In this document: positions 14,136 through 21,059 of the stretch, piece after piece
How positions within the stretch are numbered: the first letter of the stretch is position 1
Layout: every line of letters starts with the position of its first letter
DNA from: JAXGPP01 sp964436865
GTDB taxonomy: Bacteria > Planctomycetota > Planctomycetia > Pirellulales > Thermoguttaceae
Assembly: GCA_964436865.1 (NCBI GenBank)
Contig: CAYTFK010000061.1
Span: forward strand, 1-26,196
DNA: 26,196 bases
Direction of reading: 5' to 3'
Made by a program: the position numbers and the translations under genes
The notes under the pieces: generated by a model
Databases searched by the model: none
Seen by the model: the letters and a program-made list of their open reading frames with translations, nothing else
Told to the model about the DNA's origin: nothing

Positions 14136-15223
14136 CGCGGATTGTGGCGTTTGGTGAAGTGATGGCGCGGCTCAAGCCCGCCGGCCAGGGGCGGTTGCGG
14201 CAAACCCTGCCCGGCACGCTCGAAGTGACTTTCGGCGGCGCCGAGGCCAATGTTGCCGTCTCGCTGGCCATACTCGGCGCCGATGCGGCCATGGTCACTG
14301 CGCTGCCCCGGAATCCGCTGGGCGATGCCTGCGTCGACTCGCTCCGCGGGCTGGGCGTCGACACGCGGAACGTGCTCCGCACCGACTACGGCCGACTGGG
14401 CCTCTACTTCGTCGAAGCGGGCGCCAACCAACGGCCGAGCGTCGTCGTCTACGATCGCGAGCACTCGTCCGTGAGCCTCACTCCCGCCGAAGCCTATGCG
14501 TGGGACACGACGCTTGCTGGGGCAAATTGGCTGCACCTCACCGGCATCACTCCCTCGCTGTCCCGTTCCGCCGCCGAGGCGACCATCGCGGCGGCCGCGG
14601 CCGCCCGTGCCGCCGGCGCCACCGTCTCCTGCGATCTCAACTTCCGCAAGAAGCTCTGGCAGTGGGAGAAAGGCACTCCGCCCCGGAAACTGGCCGAAGC
14701 GACCATGCGCCAAGTCCTCGCGCACACCGATCTCTTGGTGGCCAACGAAGAAGACTGCGCCGACGTGCTGGGCATTCACGCCTCGCATACCGAAGTGGAA
14801 AGCGGCAAGCTCGACTGGCAGGCGTATCCCGACGTGGCCCGAGAGGTGAGCCGCCAGTTTCCCCAGCTTCGTCACGTGGCCATCACGCTCCGCCAGAGCA
14901 TCTCGGCGACGCACAACAACTGGGCCGCCATGCTCTACTCGACGGGCGACGGCAAGGCGTACTTCTCGCCGCTGGCCGGCGGAGAGCTTGCCCCCTACGA
15001 GATCCGCGATATCGTCGACCGCGTTGGCGCCGGCGACGCCTTTGGCGCCGGTCTGATTTTCGCCCTGACCACTCCCGAACTCGCCGCGCCGCAGACCGCG
15101 CTCGATTTCGCCACGGCGGCATCCTGCCTGGCGCACTCGATACTGGGAGACTTCAACTACACGTCGCGCGCGGAAATCGAAGCCCTCATGCGCGGCTCGG
15201 CCTCCGGGCGCGTCGTGCGGTAG
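14132..15223 (+). CDS. kdgK: 2-keto-3-deoxygluconate kinase (PfkB family)
   Basis: The 363-residue sugar kinase most likely phosphorylates 2-keto-3-deoxygluconate to KDPG, the substrate of the aldolase encoded just before it. It carries the PfkB N-terminal signature around GGAEANVAVSLAILGA (35-50), the motif SCDLNFRKKLW typical of KDG kinases, and the C-terminal ATP/anion-hole motif DRVGAGDAFGAG with the catalytic base Asp302. The ATG at 14132 overlaps the eda stop and has GGAGGT (14121-14126) five bases upstream. The pairing with eda is the main reason for preferring KDG kinase over another PfkB sugar kinase. Length (363) is somewhat above the usual 310-345. Its TAG stop directly abuts the stop codon of the convergent gene. 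Confidence 0.9.
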   Translation: MTRIVAFGEVMARLKPAGQGRLRQTLPGTLEVTFGGAEANVAVSLAILGADAAMVTALPRNPLGDACVDSLRGLGVDTRNVLRTDYGRLGLYFVEAGANQRPSVVVYDREHSSVSLTPAEAYAWDTTLAGANWLHLTGITPSLSRSAAEATIAAAAAARAAGATVSCDLNFRKKLWQWEKGTPPRKLAEATMRQVLAHTDLLVANEEDCADVLGIHASHTEVESGKLDWQAYPDVAREVSRQFPQLRHVAITLRQSISATHNNWAAMLYSTGDGKAYFSPLAGGELAPYEIRDIVDRVGAGDAFGAGLIFALTTPELAAPQTALDFATAASCLAHSILGDFNYTSRAEIEALMRGSASGRVVR

Positions 15224-17869
15224 TCACCGCGCTCCCATCCGCTCGACGATCATCTGCCGCAGCACTTTGTAGTCGATCTTGCCGGTGCCCAGCACCGGGA
15301 TCGCATCGAGCCGCACCACTTCATCCAGCCGCATCACGCCGCGGAAGCCAGCCTCACTCAGCATCGCGTTCGCCTCTCTGAGCGCGATGTCCTGCGTGGT
15401 GAAAAGCACGATCGAGCGCCCCTCGGGCGTCTCGATCCCTTCCACCGCCACCTGCGGCCCGGCGTCGGTTGCCGGATAGCGTGCGGCCAACGGCTCTTCC
15501 AGCGCCGGCAGCGAGATCATCTCGCCCCCCGCCTTGATGAATCGCTTCAACCGGCCGCGGAAATGGATGTAGCGGTCTTCATCCACCTCCACCAGGTCGC
15601 CCGTCACATACCATCGCTTGCCGTCCAATTCCATGAACGGATCGGCACCCTCGTAATCCATGTAGCCCGAGAAGACCGTCGGCCCATGCACCAGCAGCAT
15701 GCCGGTGCCCGGCATCGGCAACGGCTGCCGCGTCTCTGGATCCACCAACCGGATCTCGACGCCGTCGACCGGCGGGCCCACCGTGCCCGGCTTGGTTCGT
15801 CCCCTGATGTTGCCCGCCACCACTGGCGAGCATTCGGTAATGCCATACCCCTCGATGATTTCGGCTCCGGGCGTCAGATCTCGCGCCCGCTCGAAGATCG
15901 CCTCCGGGCATTTCTCCGCGCCGGTGATGATCACGCGAAGCGACTCGAGATCCTCGGGCCGCGCTACGCTGAACTGGTACCCCAGGAAAGTCGGCGTGGT
16001 GATCGTGATCGTGGGCCGATAGGCGGCCGTCGTCTGCACCAGGCCCGCCGCGTTCGTCGGATCGGGGTAATGCACCACGCGCACCCCGGCCAGGAGCGGC
16101 GCCACGATATTGGCGGTGAGACCAAAGCTGTGGAAAGGCGGCAGGAAGCCGAGGATCGCATCGGTCCGTTTGGCTTCCAACCGCTTGATGCTGGCCCGCG
16201 AGTCGGCGATCAGGTTGCGGTGGCTTAACGGCACGGCCTTCGGCGCGCTCTCCGACCCCGAAGTGAAGAGCACCACCGCCGGCGCGTCGACGTTCGGCTG
16301 CGGCAAGTCACGCAGGAATCTTCGCGGCATGGCGTACGATGCCGCGAGCGTGGCCAGCGCCTCGAGTTTCCCGATACTCGCGCGGATATCTTCCAATAGC
16401 GCGTATTCCGCCCCCGGCACCTCGATCCCCAGCCGGTCGACAAACCGCCGCGAAGTCACCACGCGGCGCAGGCGTGTCTTCTCAACGCCGTGTCCCATGC
16501 CGGCCGGTCCGGTTGTCCAGTTGAGCATCACCGGCAGCTTGCCCGCCAGGTGCAGGGCGAAGTAGACCAGGTCGGCCGCGACCGACGCCGGCAGCAGCAC
16601 GCCCACGGCTTCACCCGGCAACTCGCGAAACCGCTTGCTGAGCAGCCTGGCTCCCACCAGGAGCCGCCGGTACGTCAACACGCCCGACAGCCGATCAGCC
16701 ACGGCCACATCGTCGAGGTTGGCCAAAGCTCGGCGGACAAACGCCTCGGCGATCGTCTCGGCGAGCACTTCCGGCGGTGCCGGCCCGGCGACGGGGCGAA
16801 ACCAGTTCTTCGGCGCCGGTTGGGCCGATTCGGAGCCCTGGCTCGCCTGACCGTCGGCCAGCGCCCACAGTTCTCCCAGCGTGTCGGCGACCCGGTCGGA
16901 ACGGAAGCTGAAGCGGTCCTCGATCGCCAGCGCCAGGTCCATCCGCTGCAGGCTGTCGAGCCCCAACTCATCGAGCGACGTCTGCGGTTGCCGTTCCTCG
17001 TTATCGAGCGGCCTGCCCAGTTGCTCTTCCACCATCTCGTTGACCGCGCGCACCGTTGCCGGTCGGATGTGAGCCAGATCCACCTCGGCCTCGGTTTCGA
17101 GGCTCGGGAACTCGTGCTCCTGCGGCCCGAGAAAGGCGTGGAAGGGAACGAACGTCGGCGCCTCGGTCTCCCCCTGGTTGTAGAACTCCTCCAGGAACGG
17201 GTTGAGCACGTCGCGCGTCAGGCCGGGCAGATCCCGCGCCTCCATCACCTTCACCGTCATCGTGACGTTTCGCTTCGGGGCGAAGAACACCAGGTTCGCC
17301 GCCATCCATGCCACGCCGCGCGGGAAGAACCGCGCCAGGTCGGGCCATTGCCCGTTGTGGGCCACCGTGAACACGCTCCCCCATATCCCGCGCGTCCGCA
17401 CGAGCACGACCTTCGTCTCCGGGCAGCGCTGCAGAATATCGGCCGCCGCGCGGTTCGAGCCGAGCCGCTCCCGGCCCCCGCGCTGGATGCGGCCCGACGG
17501 GTAGAGCAGAAAACACTCGCCGCGTTTCAAGCCGTCGGCCACCGCGTCGATCAGCGCCAGCGTCTGCTCCCGGGCGTTGCGGCTGTGCTCGCCCACCTCG
17601 GGCATCTCGAAGGCCTCCACCAGCCGCATCATCGGGTAGAGAAACGGACGCCGGTATTCCGCCTCCTTGACGATCGGCCGCAGCGGTTGCGCGAGCCGGA
17701 TGTGGCTCAGCACCAGCGGCGGATCGATGTAGCCGGGATGGTTCGGCATTACCAGCACCGGACCGCGGAGGTTGCGAAGCTGCTCGCCCCCAACGACGCG
17801 CACGCGGTATCGCCGATTGAGCAGCCAGCGGATGACAAACCAGAATACGCTTTGAGCCAGACGCAACAT
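15224..17869 (-). CDS. Acyltransferase - acyl carrier protein - acyl-AMP ligase fusion (Aas-like)
   Basis: The 881-residue protein joins three activities. Residues 1-230 are a PlsC-type glycerolipid acyltransferase with HX4D (His44-Asp49). Its third block reads YPSGR (123-127) where most relatives have FPEGT. Residues about 265-340 form an acyl carrier protein with the phosphopantetheine serine Ser306 in ELGLDSLQRMD. Residues about 365-881 are an AMP-dependent acyl ligase: FTSGSESAPK (535-544), EGYGITECSP, the YVTGDL and GRLKRFIKAGGE blocks, and the C-terminal lysine in GTGKIDYKVL. E. coli Aas has the acyltransferase and ligase domains and uses ACP as a bound partner, so this looks like a version with ACP in cis that activates fatty acids and re-acylates lysophospholipids. 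The ATG at 17869 is the first usable start and lies 20 bases after the MFS stop. Substrate is inferred. Confidence 0.87.
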   Translation of the reverse strand: MLRLAQSVFWFVIRWLLNRRYRVRVVGGEQLRNLRGPVLVMPNHPGYIDPPLVLSHIRLAQPLRPIVKEAEYRRPFLYPMMRLVEAFEMPEVGEHSRNAREQTLALIDAVADGLKRGECFLLYPSGRIQRGGRERLGSNRAAADILQRCPETKVVLVRTRGIWGSVFTVAHNGQWPDLARFFPRGVAWMAANLVFFAPKRNVTMTVKVMEARDLPGLTRDVLNPFLEEFYNQGETEAPTFVPFHAFLGPQEHEFPSLETEAEVDLAHIRPATVRAVNEMVEEQLGRPLDNEERQPQTSLDELGLDSLQRMDLALAIEDRFSFRSDRVADTLGELWALADGQASQGSESAQPAPKNWFRPVAGPAPPEVLAETIAEAFVRRALANLDDVAVADRLSGVLTYRRLLVGARLLSKRFRELPGEAVGVLLPASVAADLVYFALHLAGKLPVMLNWTTGPAGMGHGVEKTRLRRVVTSRRFVDRLGIEVPGAEYALLEDIRASIGKLEALATLAASYAMPRRFLRDLPQPNVDAPAVVLFTSGSESAPKAVPLSHRNLIADSRASIKRLEAKRTDAILGFLPPFHSFGLTANIVAPLLAGVRVVHYPDPTNAAGLVQTTAAYRPTITITTPTFLGYQFSVARPEDLESLRVIITGAEKCPEAIFERARDLTPGAEIIEGYGITECSPVVAGNIRGRTKPGTVGPPVDGVEIRLVDPETRQPLPMPGTGMLLVHGPTVFSGYMDYEGADPFMELDGKRWYVTGDLVEVDEDRYIHFRGRLKRFIKAGGEMISLPALEEPLAARYPATDAGPQVAVEGIETPEGRSIVLFTTQDIALREANAMLSEAGFRGVMRLDEVVRLDAIPVLGTGKIDYKVLRQMIVERMGAR

Positions 17870-17889
17870 GGCGGTCCAGGAATATGAGA

Positions 17890-19167
17890 CTACTCGGACT
17901 TCGCTCGCCGTCGCCCCTCGTCGAGATTCACCCGGCCCGCAATCACCCAGCCCGCCAGGAAGAAGACGAGCAGGCTGATGATCGCCAAACGCGGATTGCC
18001 GCTGAGCTTGAAGATCAATCCGAACAAGAACGGCCCCATGAAACTTGTGGCCTTGCCCGAGAAATTGAAGAACCCGAAGAATTCGGCAGAGCGCTCCGGC
18101 GGAGTGATCACGCCCATGATCGCCCGGCTGACCGATTGGGTGCCTCCCATCACCATTGCCACCACCGCCCCGAGGATCCAGAACTGCCACTTCGCGGTGA
18201 CGAAGAACGCCGCCAACAGCAGCATCACCCACACCGCCAGGCAGGCGAACAGCGCCGGCTTCTGCCCGAACCGGTCCGACGCCCAGCCCACCGCCAGCGC
18301 GCCCGGCAGGGCCAGGAACTGGATCATCAGGATCAGCTTGATGAGTTCGTTGGTTGTGAACTTCAGCTCCGGGGTCTCGGTGGCAAAGGTCGATGCCTGG
18401 CTGATGACCGTCTGCACGCCCTCGTTGTAAAGCAGGAACCCCAGCAGGAAGATCGCCACCATGCGGTAGCGGCGGATGTTCGCCAGCGTCTGGCCGACTT
18501 CGCGAAAAGCCTTGCGGGCGGCCGGTACCAGTGGCTGCCGGCCGCCGGTCGCCACTCCCCGGTCGCGCAGCACGAAAATGGCCGGCAGCGAAAAAACTCC
18601 CCACCACACTCCCATCACCGCGATCCCGGCCCGCAGTTGCCCTTCCAGTGTCGCCAGCCCGATCTGCGGGCCGTACATCGTCAGCAACAGCGCCAGGATC
18701 AAGGCCACCGCCCCGCCGATGTAGCCCAGCGCGAAGCCCCATGCCGAGACGCGGTTCATCGAGCTTTCGTCGGCGATCTCCGGCAGAAACGCATTATAAA
18801 TGCCCAGCGACAGCTCGAAGCACAGGCTCGTGCCGATGAACAATAGCACCACGAGCCACGCCTGGCTCGCCGGCGCGAAGGCCATGAGCAGGGCCCCAGC
18901 GGCCCCTGGCAACACCAGCCCCGCCAGCCACCGCTGCTTGCTCTTGTTGGCGTCGGCCAGCGCGCCCACCACCGGCGACAGCACTGCCGCGGTGATCATC
19001 GAGGCCGAGATTCCCCACGCGTAGGCGGTCGCCCCCCACGCGCTTTCCGGGAATACGACCCACTTGAAGTACTGCTGGATGACCGTGATCAGGATCGTCG
19101 AATAGGCGCTGTTGGCCCAGTCGTAGAGCGCCCAGGCGATGATCTCGGCACGGCTGCCACGCCCCAT
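17890..19167 (-). CDS. MFS transporter, UMF1/Atg22-like family
   Basis: The 425-residue membrane protein has about twelve hydrophobic segments. Its N-terminus contains WALYDWANSAYSTI, the hallmark of the UMF1/Atg22 branch of the major facilitator superfamily; eukaryotic Atg22 exports amino acids from the vacuole, while bacterial members are mostly unassigned. The ATG at 19167 was chosen because GAGGTGG lies just upstream; another ATG at 19194 would add nine residues. A candidate promoter is found at 19244-19273. It is the first gene of a likely two-gene operon with the acyltransferase-ACP-ligase fusion. That position matches LplT, the lysophospholipid MFS transporter of the E. coli lplT-aas operon, but its motifs are of a different MFS family. 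Lysophospholipid or fatty acid transport is therefore an inference from context only. Confidence 0.85.
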   Translation of the reverse strand: MGRGSRAEIIAWALYDWANSAYSTILITVIQQYFKWVVFPESAWGATAYAWGISASMITAAVLSPVVGALADANKSKQRWLAGLVLPGAAGALLMAFAPASQAWLVVLLFIGTSLCFELSLGIYNAFLPEIADESSMNRVSAWGFALGYIGGAVALILALLLTMYGPQIGLATLEGQLRAGIAVMGVWWGVFSLPAIFVLRDRGVATGGRQPLVPAARKAFREVGQTLANIRRYRMVAIFLLGFLLYNEGVQTVISQASTFATETPELKFTTNELIKLILMIQFLALPGALAVGWASDRFGQKPALFACLAVWVMLLLAAFFVTAKWQFWILGAVVAMVMGGTQSVSRAIMGVITPPERSAEFFGFFNFSGKATSFMGPFLFGLIFKLSGNPRLAIISLLVFFLAGWVIAGRVNLDEGRRRAKSE

Positions 19168-19243
19168 CGCCACCTCATCCCCGGATTGCAGCATGGGCGT
19201 CTGAAACGTGAAAAGGGTACCTGACTCGGCCTCAAGCCCGGCG

Positions 19244-19273
19244 ATTATACCCGAGCTGCCGCACGGGTGACAG
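19244..19273 (-). promoter_or_regulatory. Candidate promoter of the MFS-acyltransferase/ligase operon
   Basis: On the minus strand a perfect TATAAT (19249-19244) follows CTGTCA (19273-19268, 4 of 6) with 18 bases between. The -10 context GGTATAATCG matches the window's extended pattern. Transcription would start about 70 bases before the MFS ATG, inside the 219-base gap after the preceding gene, so the operon is probably independent of the upstream secreted-enzyme genes. Confidence 0.45.
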
Positions 19274-19386
19274 CCCGGCTGAGCCATGAAGACACAGGCG
19301 GCCCGCCCATGCTCATATAACGGCGAGGGACGGGTTTGTCATGCTCTGATCCGCATTCTTCGCGCCGAGCGCGCCGGCCGCCCTGT

Positions 19387-21048
19387 CTAGAGCGCCGTCA
19401 AGAGCGGCAGCGAGGGTGCTTTGGGGTCCGCCGGAATGAAGAATGGCATCGGCGTGCTGGAAAGGATGTAGTCCAGCATCTTGAACGTCGCATTGCGGAC
19501 ATCGGCGTCGCCCACTGTCTCCGAACGCACGATCCGCGGATTGCCGCGGCGGATCGTGGTCTCCCAGATCGGCTCCTTCGCCCCCGGCACGGTCAGCTTC
19601 GCCTCGAAGACCGCCACCGTCTCCTGCACCCGTTGCCCCGTGTCGCGGGCTCGCGGTCCCAGGCCCCCTTCCATGACGCGCAGTTCTTCCCCGGCGCTCT
19701 CCGAATACTTCACTCGCAGCACGGAACTCTGACCCGACTCAACGCTGATTCCACCTTCGGCAAATCGCTTGGTGAGCACTTCCTGAAGTGCTGCGGCGAC
19801 GGTGTTGCGGTCGGAGAACCGCGTCTCGCCCACCTCCACTTCGATCGAAATGCGGCTCCCCGGGCGCAAATGGGCCTTCTCGCCCGACTCCATCGCCTTC
19901 ACCGCGGCCGCAATCGTCTCTCGCGGCACCGCCACCGCCACGAGCTGCCGGTTCTGGAAGTCCCCTTGCGACGCCGCGATGCGCTGGCTATCGAGCCACA
20001 CGTGGTGGTAATTGTGCGCGGGAGGCGACGTCATCGACCAGCCGATCGAAGCCAGCTTCCGATCGAAATAGTGGTTTCCGTGCAACAGCCAGCCTTGCCC
20101 GTCGGGACTCCATTGGACCGGCTCACCCTGGTTGTAGCCGCCGCCGATCCGCAACCCCAGCTCGTGGTCTTCTTTGACCTGGCCGTCCTTGCTCCAAACG
20201 ACCAGTCGGAACGTCCCGGTCGCAATCAGGCCCGCCAGTTCGGAATTGTCGGGCGCGAAGTAGAAACCGTTGGCGAACATCCAGGGACTGACATTGTTCT
20301 TCTTCGGCGGCTCGGCCATCCGTGCCACCGGCTTTCCCTTCGTCACATCGTACACCTCGAGCCCCGCACCCGTCGCCACGGCCACGAACCGGCCGTCGTC
20401 GCTGAATCCGAGCTTTCTGGCGTCGACATTCTCGACGCTGAACTTCTTGAGCGTCTTGCCGCTCGCCGGATCGATCACGAAGATCCCCAGCTTCGTCGTC
20501 GCTTGTTCCTTCACCGGCGCGGCCACCAGCAGCTTGTCGTGGCGCGTGAATCGCAGGCACACGACGCGCTGGAACTTGTCTTCGTTGTAGCGGAACTCGT
20601 GGACCTTCTTGCCCGCCGCGCAGTCCTGGATCTCCACGAACATCACGTGGTCCGCGTCATTCTGAAACGCGAAGTAGCGGCCGCTCGGACTCAGCGCCCG
20701 GGGTACCGACGCGTTGGCGGGCAGCGACGCGACCGAGCCCACCCGCGTCCCCTTGGCCAGGTCGAAGACCTCGCTGCCGATCAATGCACGGGTGGCCGGC
20801 GACGGCGGAAAGAGGATCTCGGCGTCGCGCGGCACCGATACGATCGGGACCGCCGAACTGGCCGCCGGCGTCGCCGCCTGAGTCCGCGGCGGCGGGGGAG
20901 GTGGTGGCGGTGCCTTCCTCGCCCGCTGCGCCATGGTCGGTGAAGCACCCCATAAGAGCATTCCAGCCAACATCGCCGCGGCGGCGAGACCCGTTCGGAT
21001 TCGACGGCCGCAATCACATCGACGTGCAAAGCCCATCACCGCATTCAT
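19387..21048 (-). CDS. Secreted beta-propeller-like protein of unknown function
   Basis: I do not recognise a named family for this 553-residue protein. Residues 1-40 are a signal peptide (hydrophobic core AAAAMLAGMLLWGA, cleavage likely after TMA). A run of eight prolines (47-54) and an Ala/Pro linker follow. Residues about 70-360 show repeated WD40/propeller-like blades, such as ALSPSGRYFAF, KLGFSDDGRFVAVATGAGLEVYDV and QWSPDGQGWLLHG. Residues about 370-553 form a different alpha/beta domain (GSRISIEVEVGETRF..., LRVKYSESAGEELRV) that I cannot name. The ATG at 21048 is set by GAGGAG (21056-21061), which overlaps the TGA of the preceding prolyl oligopeptidase gene; only 11 bases separate them, so translation is likely coupled. 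A structural or scaffolding role outside the cytoplasm is the most that can be inferred. Confidence 0.8.
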   Translation of the reverse strand: MNAVMGFARRCDCGRRIRTGLAAAAMLAGMLLWGASPTMAQRARKAPPPPPPPPRTQAATPAASSAVPIVSVPRDAEILFPPSPATRALIGSEVFDLAKGTRVGSVASLPANASVPRALSPSGRYFAFQNDADHVMFVEIQDCAAGKKVHEFRYNEDKFQRVVCLRFTRHDKLLVAAPVKEQATTKLGIFVIDPASGKTLKKFSVENVDARKLGFSDDGRFVAVATGAGLEVYDVTKGKPVARMAEPPKKNNVSPWMFANGFYFAPDNSELAGLIATGTFRLVVWSKDGQVKEDHELGLRIGGGYNQGEPVQWSPDGQGWLLHGNHYFDRKLASIGWSMTSPPAHNYHHVWLDSQRIAASQGDFQNRQLVAVAVPRETIAAAVKAMESGEKAHLRPGSRISIEVEVGETRFSDRNTVAAALQEVLTKRFAEGGISVESGQSSVLRVKYSESAGEELRVMEGGLGPRARDTGQRVQETVAVFEAKLTVPGAKEPIWETTIRRGNPRIVRSETVGDADVRNATFKMLDYILSSTPMPFFIPADPKAPSLPLLTAL

Positions 21049-21059
21049 CGGCTATCTCC

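Noticed and set aside
16490..17887. 465-codon open frame on the plus strand
   Set aside because: It is antisense to the acyltransferase and ACP domains and has the skewed composition of a shadow frame.
17870..18742. N-terminal extension of the acyltransferase fusion
   Set aside because: It is an alternative frame of the MFS gene and contains no domain; the first ATG before the acyltransferase domain is at 17869.
17890..19167. Assignment of the MFS protein as LplT
   Set aside because: Position in the operon fits, but the N-terminal WALYDWANSAYST motif belongs to the UMF1/Atg22 group.
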